Below are positions 25,424 through 38,921 of a DNA stretch of 64,000 nucleotides, piece after piece. Each line of letters opens with the position of its first letter. The first letter of the stretch is position 1. Position numbers and translations under genes: made by a program. This stretch comes from Ashinkailepas kermadecensis (Eukaryota > Arthropoda > Thecostraca > Neolepadidae), in NCBI GenBank assembly GCA_034440615.1, contig JAOTOM010004337.1, forward strand, positions 124,001 through 188,000, given 5' to 3'. A model generated the notes under the pieces. That model did not search any database and was not told the origin of the DNA. It saw only the letters and a program-made list of their open reading frames with translations.

Positions 25424-27267
25424 GCGATAAGCCGCTCTGGGACTTAGAAACACCGTACCGAAGCCCCAAAATTGTACTGGGGCCCCAAAATTTCCCCAAG
25501 CCCCAAAATTGTACTGACAAGTGTGCGTCAGAAGCCCAAAATAAACACATCGGGACCCTAAGACCACAACGGGGGCCGAAAATACAACTGGCCCTCCAAA
25601 GCGCACAGAGTTTCACAAAAAGCGACAGGGCCTTAACACATGCGTTGCAGCCATAACTGTACATACCGGGAGGTCTAAAAAATACACCGGAAGCTGTCAA
25701 GGCACACAGGCAGTAGCGCAACCAGGGGGGCCAAGGGGCCATGGCCCCCCCCCCGAAATTTTTTGGGGGCCCGCTCCGAGCCAGGGGCCCGCGAAGCGGG
25801 CCCCTGGCTCGGAGTGGGCCACCCTACTCAGAGCCCTGGCTAGGGGCCCGCGAAGCGGATCTGTGGCTCGAATCAGGGGCCCTTTGAACCAACTGAAAAT
25901 CTGGGGGCCCGTTTTAACCAGGGCCCGCCTCGAACCGGGCCCCTGATAAAGGAAAAGTGCTTTTATTTCTGCGAAGTTTTACAAACATAGGGGCCCGCTC
26001 AAAAGTAAGTGCATGTTTTCCGCAGATTTTTTACAAACATGAGGGGGGGCCCGCTTGCGAGGGGGCCCGCTCTCCAACCCTGCCCCCCCCGGAACTGAAA
26101 TCCTGGTTGCGCCACTGCACACAGGGGTCATGATAACGCACAAGAGCCTGAAGAAGTGGCTGGGGCCGCAAAAGTCAACATGGTTCCAAAACAAACAAAA
26201 AGACCGGGCGCTAAATAAACACATCGGTACCTTCGAAAACGCCGACACGTCAAAAAAAAATCATTGCTGCACAAAAATGCAACAAACCCTAAAACGAGCA
26301 GGGGGTTCGTAAATGTTCTAGGCCCCTAACAAAAATGGATTGGAGCCATAATACACAATCATAGACCAAGCAAGACGCAACGGGTCCAAAAAAGAACGCT
26401 GAGGCAAGGCCTCGGTTCGGTAGCCAATCTGGGAGGATAGCAGCAAAGATATGAAGTGCATCAAAGCTTAGCGGAAACCGCATTTCATAACTACCAGAAA
26501 ATGTGGGAAGTAGGAAGCTAATAATCGAATTTCATCAATCGACTTTTCGCAGCGAACGTCCATACGAAGCATTCCATCACATCAAATATGGCGCAAGTCT
26601 ATCATGTGGCAGCAATTAGCAAAACGCAGAAGGCCAAGCAGAAACCGTAGCATTGCACGAAGTGTGCCGAATGCACCGAATACGAAAGATGGGTGTGCAC
26701 GTGCACTGACGTTGCCGTCGTGGCGACCGGGTGCTATGAACTGGAATGCCTGAAATTGTGAAATTTTGTATTTTAAAGTGGTGGGTAATACATTTTAAAT
26801 TGAAGTTATGGGCCTAATACATCTTCGAAACCTTGCTCGTTTTAGGGCTTTGTTGGTTTTTTTTTGTGCACGGATTATTTTTACGTATCAGGGCGTTTTC
26901 GAAGATCCCGATGTGTTTATTTAGCTCCAGGTCGTTTTGCACGTTTTGGAACCAAGTTGCCTTTTGTGGCCCCAGCCTCTTTTTCAGGCCCTTGTGCGTT
27001 CTCATGGCCCCTGTGCGCCTTGCGAGCTTGCAGTGTATTTTTTTTAGAGCTCCCGGTATGTTTATTTAGGGCTGCAACGCATGTTTTAAGGCTCTATCGC
27101 TTTTTGGGAGACTCGGTGTGCTTTGGAGGGTTAGTTGTATTTTCGGGCACCGTCGTACTATTAGGGTTACGCTGTGTATATTTGGGGTTTCTGACGCACA
27201 TTTGTGGGGCCCCAGTACGATTTTGGGGCTTCGGTGCGATATTTCTGGGTCCCAGCGCGTCTTATCG
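25424..27267. repeat. Large inverted repeat inside the hAT-like element
   Basis: The left arm 25424-26301 (interrupted by the MITE at 25711-26117) and the right arm 26833-27267 are reverse complements over about 430-460 bp at roughly 80 percent identity by eye. Shared landmarks are GAAGCCCCAAAAT-GTACTGGG, AACATGCGTTGCAGCC with a single-base change, GGTTCCAAAAC and AAATAAACACATCGG. The right arm keeps the uninterrupted site GGCGCACAGGGGCCATG. Much of each arm is a degenerate tandem repeat of about 20 bp. Confidence 0.8.
25711..26117. mobile_element. hAT-type MITE, copy 1 (407 bp)
   Basis: Ends CAGTAGCGCAACCAGG and, reverse-complemented, CAGTGGCGCAACCAGG. The 8-bp TSD CACACAGG lies at 25703-25710 and 26118-26125. 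The inverted arm at 26833-27267 preserves the empty site with one copy of the target. It contains a 25-bp-arm stem (25768-25792 with 25796-25820, loop GAA, one mismatch). A near-identical copy in opposite orientation is at 52080-52482. No coding capacity. Confidence 0.9.
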
Positions 27268-27736
27268 CGCCCAGGCGCGTGGTTCCGGAGACCCAACGCC
27301 AGCTTTCTGGGCTCGACGCGATTTTGTAGGATTTTTTTCTGTTTTTTTTTTAAAGTCCGAATCCCGGCCTGATTTCTCGAGCCTCTGGCGCCATGTTTTT
27401 GTATCCCACCTCGATTTTTCGAGATCCGGTATGCTTTTCGGTGCCATACGCAATTTTTGAAGGCATCTGGAAAAAATGTTCGGTGCTCCAGAGCCATTTT
27501 CCTGACCCGGACATTTATTTGTTGGAATCCCTCCTTTTTTGGAGGGCTCCAGCTTGATTTTTTGGGATACCGATCCGGTTTTGTGGTATAGGTGTAATTT
27601 TAGCAGTGTGAGGTAACTTATCAAGAGATACCAAAATAAAACCTTAAAACTGGGTTAGGGTTGAAATCCGACGAATTAGAAACCATAGTGGTAGATTAGG
27701 CCCCTCCACAGGACAATTTAGTTCATAACTAATTAT

Positions 27737-28010
27737 ATTATTTCGAAATGTCCCCTTTGACAAAATAGCGGTCGAAATCCAGGGACTTTTTCATGGGCGT
27801 AGGTGCCCCCCCCCCCCCCCCCCCCCCCTCACCACCCTCCCCCGCAAATCCGTTTGCCCCCTCCTGCTTGACGCAAATATAGGTACTCCACTGGTCCCTC
27901 AATAATTTTCCGAAACATATGCCCATGGGGCAAAGCCAACATTGAGGGGACAAATTACCCCTCACAAGCATACCATACAACATCCATGCCCCATATAAAA
28001 TGGGATGAAT
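27737..28010 (-). repeat. Dispersed C-rich repeat family, copy 1, with poly-C tract
   Basis: On the minus strand, GATGTTGTATGGTATGCTTG, then GAGGGGTAATTTGTCCCCTC and AATGTTGGCTTTGCCCC match 38160-38240 and, more loosely, 57490-57560. It includes a run of C at about 27808-27828. Confidence 0.65.
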
Positions 28011-29175
28011 AATGTTTTTAAATGCATTTTCTTCCAACAAACGTCCTTTCTGTTATTACAGCCTGCATGATTAGAGCTTCCCAGCTTCCATACCTTCTCA
28101 ACTTCATTTACAAAACGGTACAGCACAGCGAAAACGATGGGCGTGACGGCGTGGAATTTGAAGGTTTGGATTATGTATGCACTGACATTGTTGCATTGTT
28201 GCATTTCATTTATGCATTGCTGTTCAATGCTTGTTCTTGCCGTGAATTTATTCGCTGAGGATATATTTTAGCTCGTGTGACAGTTGCCTTGCAGCCAGCA
28301 CCAAATGTTATAAAAATAAACAAATTCCTAAGATGGCGCTCAGAAAACCAATGCAATCCACTTCTCGTTGTCACCTTTGCGAAATTGTCGTCCTAGGACT
28401 GAGAAATGATCGTTCAAGCTTTGCTTATGACATCAAGCTGATGGGAATAAATAACAGTAGTGATGAATCTAGCTATATTCGGTTAGACTTGGAGGACTTA
28501 AAAGTGGGTTGATCAATGGCAGATATCTGTAAGATATGCTTAGCACCAGCCCCGCCAGCTCGCTGCAATTTAGAGGCCAGCGGGAAGATTCGAGAAGCAT
28601 TGAGACGTTGGTTTGTTTTGGCACTTATGCATTTATCCAAATATTATTTATTTATACCCTGGTATGGCCCAGTTTTCAGCGAAAATGATTAATGCTATTG
28701 CGTTTTCAGTAAATGATGCACCATGCCAAGAACAAACAAAACACCAATATGAAATCATGTTCCCCATTCTCGAACCATAGTAAGAGCCTAAAAACAACAT
28801 TAGACCCTAACACAATGGAGGCCCCCTTTCGGGGAACAGGAGGCCCCCTTTCGACCTTGGTCCCCCCCCTGGAAGAATTTCGTGGCGACGCCACTGCTCT
28901 CTTACCATGGAGTATTCAATACGCTATACGCTCGCATACAACCAGAGCAATTGACTACTCCGCCGTGCCAGTTTTGGCCAGACTGACTGCTGGTTATAGC
29001 AGTTTATTTTTCATTTTCGTTGGGGTGACACCAGTCGCTCTTTTCGCATTTATTTTCTAGCGGGGTGACACCCGTCACCCCACCCGTTTTCGTCGTCGTC
29101 GTATTTCCGTTCCCTGAGTTTCTGTGTGTCCGTTATCTTTGTTTATATTACATTAGGTAGGATTTTTTCCCCGTG

Positions 29176-30777
29176 ATGGGGAAAAAACGTAAAGAAGATA
29201 CGGCCTCATGCTCGCCAACGGACTCGGACTCGGATTTTCCTCCTCTGACCACACCCGACGACCATCGCACGAACACGGACCTGGCCCCTGATGATCCCTC
29301 GATTGATGGAATTGTTGATGACCCGCGCCGAACTATTCCCCTCGATGACGCCATGGAAGCCCTTTGCGCCTCGCCGAACCCTGCTCGTCCCAAGACCACG
29401 GCCTCGCCTCGCAATCCAGACCAGACCATCACTCTCCACGACGCTGACCCACGCTCGAACCAGACCACGCCCTCCCAACCTGAACCCATCCAGCCCATTG
29501 AATCCTACCTCGACAGTGCTGGCTCTTACATTGTAGTCAAGCCTGTCGAGGAATCCGTTTCCTTCCGCCGTATCAACGTTTTCTGGCCGACTAAACAACT
29601 CCTTGCCATCTGCTCCCTAGCCAATCCCGACATTGAAGCCCCTGCGAACGGAACCTTGGTCATTAAACCTCAATCCCGAGCCCAAACCAAAGCCCTCCTC
29701 CGCACCACCACATTTTGTGGTAAATCCGTGACCATTTAACTCCACTCCAACCGCAATTCCACCAAGGGCACCGTCTTCGCGCCGGAGCTCCGCTTCATGT
29801 CTGAGGAAGATATTCAAGCGGAGCTCAGGCCGGAGGGGGTGACCCACGTCCGCCGCATCACATCCTTCAAAGATGGCCAGAAACGTGATACGAGCCTCCT
29901 TGTCCTTACCTTCAAATCTACCACTCTTCCCAAAACCCTACTCGCCGGATACCTACGATTCCAAGTCCGTGTCTTTATTCCTAATCCTCTCCGCTGTTTT
30001 AACTGTCAGCGCTTCGGCCATGGCAGCAAAACATGTCGCCAACCAGCCCGATGCCCTAAGTGCGGCGAAACACCTCATCCCGAATCCACCTGCTCCAAAC
30101 GTGTCCACTGCCTCAACTGCAACACCGCCGATCACCTGACACATCACCCCTCTGCCCAGTTTGGCGCAAAGAAAAGGAGGTCTGCGCTGTGAAGGCCACG
30201 ACCGGGGTGTCATACCCCAGGCCCGACGGTCTGTCGAAACCACCTCCTCGTCAACGGAAACGTATGCTCAGGCGGCCACCGTTGCTCCCCCCACACGTCG
30301 CGTCAACACTACTTCTGCCTCGATGCAAACAGACATGATTACCGGTTTAGCTCCACTAAAAAAAAACTTGCTCCACTGACCACACCGACACAAACCACCC
30401 TGGCTCCCAACACTCAGACCACTCCTACACAAACCACCCTGGCTCCCAACACTCAGACCACTCCGGCTCCAAACAAACGGACCACTCCAGGGAGGAGTGA
30501 TAGGCCCCGCAGTCACTCCGCGGCGGGAGCAAATTCTCGTTCCCCGTCAACGGGCCGCCGGTCCGGCCCAGCGCCGGCCGGCGCCCACGTCACCCGACCA
30601 ACTCCCAGCCGGCGGGCGTCCCCCACGGCAGTGGCCGGCCGGAGTGATCCTGCCAAGGTCACCGGTCGGCCGGACGGCTCGAGCGAGCCAACCACCGCCG
30701 GCCGCACTCAACACACATACCCACCTGAACTGCACTCCTGGCTCCGACATGCACCGAAAGGTGCTGACAAACATTAA
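29176..30777 (+). pseudogene. ORF1 (gag-like) of the 28906-34661 element
   Basis: This is the nucleic-acid-binding gag-like protein of a non-LTR element. From ATG at 29176 the frame runs to an in-frame TAA at 29737-29739, then continues in the same frame to 30192. Three successive Cys/His knuckles are visible (RCFNCQRFGHGSKTC, RCPKCGETPHPESTC, HCLNCNTADH) at about 29990-30140. Frameshifts near 30150 and 30210-30230 and another around 30360 break the C-terminal part; the expected W-x-x-E-K-E segment appears as CPVWRKEKEVCAVK in another frame. A 39-bp tandem duplication lies at 30391-30468. The tail is Pro/Thr/Arg-rich and ends at TAA 30775-30777. Confidence 0.8.
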
Positions 30778-30785
30778 CTCTCCCG

Positions 30786-30814
30786 AAAAAAGTATTGCAT
30801 TGCAATACTTTTTT
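30786..30814 (+). repeat. Perfect hairpin at the ORF1-ORF2 junction
   Basis: AAAAAAGTATTGCA (30786-30799), one-base loop T, TGCAATACTTTTTT (30801-30814). It starts 8 bp after the ORF1 stop and overlaps the start of recognisable ORF2 coding (LQWNCRS from 30813). A role in ORF2 translation is speculative. Confidence 0.85.
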
Positions 30815-33800
30815 GCAATGGAATTGTCGTAGCTTGATATTAAAATGGGCCGAAATGAAAGCTTTTTTCAATATTATCGCACCTATTCACATAGCACTTC
30901 AAGAAACATGGGTTTTGCCTACATATACATATAACTTCAATCTTTCCAATTACTAACTGTGCCGTCACGATGAGGTCCGTGGACCACATCGCAGTGGCGG
31001 TACAGCACTGTACATCAACAATGATTTTACACATACACAAATTACACTGAATTCACCTTTACAAGCCGTAGCTTGTACTTTACGTTTGCATGGCAGGAAT
31101 GTGGATGTATGTTCCATTTATATTCCACCACAAACAGATAACACAAACATTTTGATACAATTAGACAACCTCATAACACAATTCAAGAATCCTTTCATAT
31201 TACTTGGCGATTTTAATGCCCATAGCCCAGCGTGGGATAGAACACGCACACTTACAGACACTCGTGGCCGCATCATTGAACAAATTTTAGACCGACATAA
31301 TTTAGTATTACTGAACACCGGAGAACCAACCTTTTTTCACCTTGGACATAATACAGAAACAGCTATTGATTTATCAATATGCTCTCCAACTCTGGCCAAT
31401 GATTATGATTGGACCATAGACACTGATATTCATGACAGCGATCATTACCCCATTAAATTAACACCCACATTTTCAACTGCGGCAGATACGACACCCAGCT
31501 TTATCCCTCGCTGGAAAATTTCGAAGGCCGATTGGACAACTTTTCAGGAACTTTCACATATTCAATACAACCCAAACATTTCTCCCGTCGAAAACATCAA
31601 CCAAGTTACCAAAACACTTCTCGAAGCAGCTTCCACCGCTATTCCAATAACAAAACCTTTCACAAAAAAAAACACCAGTCCCCTGGTGGTTGATAGAAGT
31701 TTCCCGAGCAATGGCCGCAAGAAAGAGAGCATTTATAAAATATTTACGCCATCCCGACCAATAAAATTTAGTCAGCCGTAATTATGAACGTGCGAAGACA
31801 CGCCGCATCATTCGCGAAGCTCGTCGCCGTTCATGGTCACATATTTACACACTCACCTCTCGAACACCTTTAAGCAAAATCTGGCAGTTAATCCGCCAAT
31901 TATCAGGACGCACTCCATTTAAATTACTACCGGCACTCAAAATTCAAAACACCACAATTACAGACCCACAAACAATAGTAAATACAATAGCGGACACCGT
32001 GGCTCACAATAGCTCTGACAACAACTACAGACCGGAATTTCTACAAAATGCACAACGCACATTTCACTCCGATTTGGCACAATTCGATTCGGACAACACT
32101 GAAACATACATTATCCCGTTTCAAGTTTCAGAACTAGATACTGCAATTTCCTCAGCCGGTAATACTTCTGTAGGTCCCGACAATTTACATTATTCCTTTT
32201 TCAGACATTTATCCAACGACGCAAAACATTGCATCTTACAAACATTTAATGCATTATGGTCTGGCCATACTTTCCCCGAAACCTGGAAGGAAGCCCTCAT
32301 CATCCCTATTCCAAAACCCGGAAAAAACCACAGCAACCCCAACAATTTCCGACCCATCGCTCTCACCAGTTATCTAGGAAAACTTTTAGAACGTATGATT
32401 GTAAAAAGACTGAACTGGTACTTAGAAACAAGTCATCTGTTATCTCCAATTCAATGCGGCTTTCGTCATGGGCACAGTACAATGGATCATCTCATTCGAT
32501 TAGAAACTGACATCCACCTTGGTTATAACAAACATGAACACACCATCGCAGTATTTTTAGACATTAGCATAGCGTATGATATGGTATACAAACCGGCATT
32601 AATTTCCATACTTGTTCACTTCGGCGTCAAAGGAAATTTAGCTCATTATTTGATAGGATTTTTGTCTGGTTCTCGTCATTTCCATCTCCGGTGCCGATCA
32701 GCGATTTCCGATCCACGTTTTCTTCAGAATGGATTACCACAGGGGAGTTGTATTTCACCAGTATTATTCAACATCATCATTAACGATATTTTCACCGACA
32801 TGCCACCTCAGATATCACACTCCCTTTTTGCAGATGACAGCGCAATTTGGTGCACAGATAAAAATGAAACACATTGCTTATTTAGACTCCAAAACGCACT
32901 TGACCGGATGCACCAATGGTCCATCAAATACGGTTTCATATTTTCAGCTCCAAAATCTGCCACAATGATATTCAGCAAATCAACTCCATGCCCAAATCCA
33001 GATACACCACTTCACCTCGGAAACACTGACATACATTTTGTAAATTCGTTCAAATTTCTTGGTGTTATTTTCGATCGCAAGCTTTCCATGCACCAGCACG
33101 TCAAACACATCCAGACCAAATGTTTTCACAGACTCAATTTATTTCGCTGTATTACGTCTTCGTCATTCGGATCCGATCGTCCCACGCTATTACAATTTTA
33201 CAAATCCTTGGTTCTTCCCATCATAGAATATGGCTCCATAGTTTATGCAAGTGGCAGTACCTCCGCTTTGAAACTTTTTGACACCTTACAAAATAAATTT
33301 ATTCGCATGGCACTCGGTGCAATGACCACGTCTCCCATTACTTCTCTACAAATCGAATCAGGAATTCCACCATTAGGTCTCCGAAGAATTGAACAAACAC
33401 TCAGATATGCCGCAAAAATTCAATTTAGAGAACACCACCCCACACACGCATCTTTACAAATTCTCCCAAATCTACACCACGAATATTTAGGTCCCGCCGA
33501 AAAGCGAACCGGGCTTACCATAGCTTCACGCATTAAAACTTTTCTACACAACTCCAATACAACATTCCACATATTACAGCTCTTTCTTCACCAACTACAC
33601 CACCGTGGCAGATGGCCGAGAGAAATATTTTTTATCTCACCACCACTCCAAAATCACAGCTTTGTCCAGAATACGCCAAAACAAAAATTCCACCAGTTTC
33701 GTTCTCGTTATCACCATGTTCCTTTTGTTTTCACCGACGGATCCAAAGACGCAAATTGCACAGGGAATGCCATTGTTTCCGGTACATACACACAACAACA

Positions 33801-34587
33801 TCGCTTGCCAAACGGGACCTCCATTTTCATCGCCGAATTACACACCATTCTCACTGCCCTTCGCTATGTCCGCAACCGTTCAATTTGTCACCTCATGCGC
33901 CATGTCGTCATTTGTTCCGACTCAAAATCTGTTCTTCAATATCTTTCTTCACTTTCCTTTTCGCACCATTGCCATATTTCCATTTATAACACACTTGAAA
34001 CAGTTCATCTGATGGGCATGAAGGTCCGTTTCCTGTGGGTGCCCAGCCACTGTGGCATCCCAGGAAACGAGAAAGCAGATCATTTCGCCAAACAATCATT
34101 ACAATTACCATACATCACAGAAATCCCACCACATTTTGACGCCATCAAATCAACAATACGACAAAACATTCCACATTTTTGGACCCAACAATGGACTGAA
34201 ACCACAAACCACACACAATTACGTCTCATCAAACCTGTCATCGAAAACTGGACCACATCATACCAAAAAAACAGACAAGAAGAAAAAGTTGTATCACGGC
34301 TCCGCATAGGTCACACTTTTCTCACCCATCGATATATTTACACTGCATTACCACAGCCTTCATGCCCATCATGCAACACTCATCTTACCGTTTCACACAT
34401 TCTCCTACACTGTCAAAAATACCATGAACATCGAAAAACACTTACCAACTACTGCCGTATACATAACATCCCTTTTCTCTACCCACACTATAAGGAGATA
34501 CACCCCCTTTCCTCATCAATCTACTTTTCACTTTTCTCCGGAAAACCAGCTTACTTCAAGAGTTATAAACTGGCTGTCATAACATAA
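30813..34587 (+). pseudogene. ORF2: APE endonuclease, reverse transcriptase and RNase H polyprotein
   Basis: This would nick target DNA and copy the element RNA. The endonuclease starts LQWNCRS and has LQETW, an in-frame TAA at 30954-30956, SGGTALYIN, LLGDFNAHSPAWD and SDHYPI. A frameshift near 31745-31780 moves to the frame that stays open to 34587. Reverse transcriptase motifs: FLDISIAYDMVY (motif A), GLPQGSCISPVLFN (motif B) and LFADDSAIW (catalytic FADD). RNase H: FTDGSK, AEL, CSDSKS and WVPSHCGIPGNEKAD. A C-x2-C...H...C motif (CPSCNTHLTVSHILLHC) follows. About 870 codons of RT-RNase H are uninterrupted, so the copy is fairly young. No ATG precedes LQWN in frame. Confidence 0.85.
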
Positions 34588-34803
34588 ATTTTCATCCATT
34601 CTATTCACGGCACGAAATGGCCTGAGCAGGCCGAAGTGCCCAACCCAACAAAACTGAAACTGACTCTCTTACGGACTAGGTTAACTTTAACATTATTGAA
34701 AACCCACTAGAAGCAGTGCTCCCTGGAGCTTGCCAGCCGTGACTTGCCCTCTGGGTTGTTATTTCGGGCACCGACCTGGGGAAGGCCAGTGCCGAGGCCA
34801 GCG

Positions 34804-35766
34804 TCCGCTGCGGACGTGACGGTGTCTGGGACAGGTCTCCGCTGCGGACGTGACGGTGTCTGGGACAGGTCTCCGCTGCGGACGTGACGGTGTCTGGGAC
34901 AGGTCTCCGCTGCGGACGTGACGGTGTCTGGGACAGGTCTCCGCTGCGGACGTGACTGACGGTGTCTGGGACAGGTCTCCGCTGCGGACGTGACGGTGTC
35001 TGGGACAGGTCTCCGCTGCGGACGTGACGGTGTCTGGGACAGGTCTCCGCTGCGGACGTGACGGTGTCTGGGACAGGTCTCCGCTGCGGACGTGACGGTG
35101 TCTGGGACAGGTCTCCGCTGCGGACGTGACGGTGTCTGGGACAGGTCTCCGCTGCGGACGTGACGGTGTCTGGGACAGGTCTCCGCTGCGGACGTGACGG
35201 TGTCTGGGACAGGTCTCCGCTGCGGACGTGACGGTGTCTGGGACAGGTCTCCGCTGCGGACGTGACGGTGTCTGGGACAGGTCTCCGCTGCGGACATGAC
35301 GGTGTCTGGGACAGATCTCCGCTGCGGACGTGACGGTGTCTGGGACAGGTCTCCGCTGCGGACGTGACGGTGTCTGGGACAGGTCTCCGCTGCGGACGTG
35401 ACGGTGTCTGGGACAGGTCTCCGCTGCGGACGTGACGGTGTCTGGGACAGGTCTCCGCTGCGGACATGACGGTGTCTGGGACAGGTCTCCGCTGCGGACG
35501 TGACGGTGTCTGGGACAGATCTCCGCTGCGGACGTGACGGTGTCTGGGACAGGTCTCCGCTGCGGACGTGACGGTGTCTGGGACCGGTCTCCGCTGCGGA
35601 CGTGACGGTGTCTGGGACAGGTCTCCGCTGCGGACGTGACGGTGTCTGGGACAGGTCTCCGCTGCGGACGTGACGGTGTCTGGGACAGGTCTCCGCTGCG
35701 GACGTGACGGTGTCTGGGACAGGTCTCCGCTGCGGACGTGACGGTGTCTGGGACAGATGTCCGCTG
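34804..35766. repeat. 34-bp minisatellite, about 28 copies, very uniform
   Basis: The unit starts TCCGCTGCGGACGTGACGG and ends TGTCTGGGACAGGTC (34 bp). Nearly all copies are identical; variants are CATGAC for CGTGAC, AGATC for AGGTC, one ACCGG and one 38-bp unit with an extra GACT at about 34953. Because 34 is not a multiple of three and the unit has no stop on the minus strand, about 390-codon minus-strand frames exist in overlapping phases. They are not genes. Confidence 0.95.
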
Positions 35767-36924
<1,158 letters not shown>

Positions 36925-37035
36925 TTAGGCATAGCTTGTTGTGTTGGCCCTGACCCCACCATCCGATCTGGGAATTCCAGGTCAACGGCAGAATTTAACT
37001 GGGAGTTTGACGTGCCGCCAGTGCGCCGACACTGA
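36925..37035 (-). mobile_element. SINE-like unit, copy 2 (partial)
   Basis: Shares ordered blocks with 2240-2350: GCTTGTTG, GCCCTGAC, GAATTCCAG, AATTT-AC-G-GAG and GTGCCG-CAGTG. The tRNA-like head seen in copy 1 is not clear here. Confidence 0.5.
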
Positions 37036-38159
37036 CTAGGCCGCCGTCCCTTTCGATATTGTACGCGATCTTTGTCAAGTTCGCTTGGGGAGCGTAGGAG
37101 GAAATCCACCGCGTTACCCAATGGTCTCAGATGGTCGGATAAGCCAGCCAGCCGCACCACTTAGCACCTGCCGCGGCTCCGACCCCGCACGGTCCGCCAA
37201 TTCTGCATGGCTCCCATCCGCATGGATTGGCATAAGCGATTCTGCATGTCAAAGTGAGGAGCGCCTGGTGTGCTGTCGTCGTGCAGTGACAGCTGAGCTG
37301 CTTTGGGGAGGAGAGCGGCCGTCTACTGCAGCCCCGGCTGTCTGTCACCCGATTATACCGTACACTTGACCAGCCTGACATAGCCTAACATGACCTGACA
37401 GTGTCTAGCCCAAACCTGACCCAGCCCGGTCTTGTCTGTCCGCGCTCAACTGAACGCAGCCAAGCCCAATCAAATGTACACAAATTCAACCTGGTCGTGG
37501 CATTCAGCCTCGCCTAATTCCAATCCAGTCTGAACTGACCTGGCCGGTGATCTGACCTGGAAGCAGCACATTCTCAGCTCAGCCCCAGCTACGAGCTCAC
37601 ACTCAAGCTCACCAACTCAACCCGCCGCCTCTGGGTCCATGCCGAACACCACCAAACCAAGCTAGCCCATGGAAACTACACCAATCCAGCTCAAGGCATC
37701 CAAGTTGAGCTATTTTCACCCAGGCAAATGCAGTGGAACCAGCTAAGCCTAACCTCGTTCTGACTATTCCTTGATATCGTATTCTGTATCCCGCACTATC
37801 TTTTTGTTTGGCATACGAACTCGCAGGGCAGTAGGTAGGCTGGTGGATAGTGCAGGAGCCACTACCACTCTTTCCCAAGTTGCTAATTGTTAAAACAACA
37901 GAAAGTAGTACATGGGAGCCGGCCTCCTTTACGTTCATTATTAGGATAAGCTTATTGATCCCACTTGATCATTTCGGTCCAAAAATAAACTCTATCTCTA
38001 ACAAATTGCTTGTTGTACTTTACTTTATATTTTTACATCGCATATTCAGCATTAAAACGTTTACAGTAAGAAGTCTACCATTTCCACATTGCAACTACCA
38101 TATTGCGCCTAATCTATTGTGCTTACCTTCAATAAAACGCAGCCATGTTTTGTTGTACC
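37036..38159 (+). other. Intron sequence with degenerate CTGACC-AGCC repeats
   Basis: 37370-37760 carries many CCTGAC, TAGCC and AGCCCA words at irregular spacing, a strongly diverged short-period repeat. No coding signal. Confidence 0.4.
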
Positions 38160-38350
38160 TACCTACCACATTGCCAGGGATGTTGCTTTATATGCTTTTG
38201 AGAGGGCAAGTGCCCCCTCAATGTTGGCTTTGCCTCCCCCAATAATTTAAACTTTTAGCATGGCACCCTATGGAGTGTGACCCCCCCCCCCCCCTAAAAA
38301 AAGGGGACCTGCTCATTGTCTTTATGTATTCTCCCCCCCTCCCAATAACT
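38160..38350 (+). repeat. Dispersed C-rich repeat family, copy 2
   Basis: GATGTTGCTTTATATGCTTT, GCAAGTGCCCCCTCAATG, TTGGCTTTGCCTCCCCCAAT and TTTTAGCATGGCACCCTATG match in order the copies at 27737-28010 (inverted) and 57490-57600. A poly-C run is at 38280-38294. Confidence 0.75.
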
Positions 38351-38921
38351 TTCAGAAACCAACACCCACGCACATTGCATGTGCATACCACTCGGAGTGG
38401 CAGAGCAGCATACACTATGGCAATGTCAGTGGCGCTGCCTCTGTAATCAGCACCACCTACAGCGCGTCATCTCCAGTCGAGCTGACGTTGCATTGGGTGC
38501 TCCGCAACCGGCGTCAGTGGCAGACCAGGATGTAGTGACAGTCAGCATTCTCATGTAGCTTTAGTCGTCGAGGTTGGAACGTTTCCAGCAGTGGGGTCTT
38601 CATTGTGGACAATCCCCAATCTTCGATAGGCCTCGCCAGTCCGCATTTCCCTGCAGTCTGGTCCGTTAGGTGTGTGCCTCTTCTCGTCACAGATGAGTGT
38701 ATTTAGCGCAATAGCATGGCTAATGCCTGGTGCCTATGTGTATTTTCACACAGGTTGAGCTATGTGCTTGAAGTCCCCCCCCCCGTCCCCGGTATTCGGT
38801 CGATTCCCTCTAATAATTACAAATTTTTGCATGAGAGCATACAGATGAAGCCCCCCTCAACAACTTCTTCTAAAGCTCCACCCCTGATTGCCACTGCTGA
38901 TCGCCTGTCCGCCGCCGGCAG

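Larger units (their letters stand above)
25362..28896. mobile_element. hAT-like non-autonomous element, 3,535 bp, 8-bp TSD
   Basis: The left terminus is CAAGGGCGTCGCCACC; the right terminus, reverse-complemented, is CAGTGGCGTCGCCACG (13 of 16 identical). Perfect 8-bp duplications CTCTCTTA flank it at 25354-25361 and 28897-28904. An 8-bp TSD and a CA-G-GGCG terminus fit the hAT superfamily. There is no transposase inside; the interior holds a large inverted repeat, degenerate 20-bp-class tandem repeats, a nested hAT MITE and a copy of a dispersed C-rich family. The left TSD copy is itself part of the TSD of the neighbouring retrotransposon, so this element inserted later. Confidence 0.7.
28906..34661 (+). 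mobile_element. Near full-length non-LTR retrotransposon (I/Jockey-like, RNase H-bearing)
   Basis: Order: 5' leader, ORF1 with zinc knuckles, ORF2 with APE endonuclease, reverse transcriptase, RNase H and a Cys/His motif, then a short 3' UTR ending in two AAACTG units. The 11-bp target duplication GACTCTCTTAC is at 34662-34672 on the right and, on the left, at 25352-25361 plus 28905, split by the later hAT-like insertion. The leader has a GGGGTGAC/GTCACCCC hairpin (29062-29081). A 3' hairpin (34609-34640) pairs GGCAC with GTGCC and GGCCT with AGGCC. Damage is light: a few breaks in ORF1, one stop and one frameshift in ORF2. Confidence 0.85.

Noticed and set aside
38716..38921. Upstream extension of the exon B frame to a possible ATG at 38716
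   Set aside because: Low-complexity, non-GC3 sequence; the acceptor at 38921 joins exon A in phase, so this is treated as intron.
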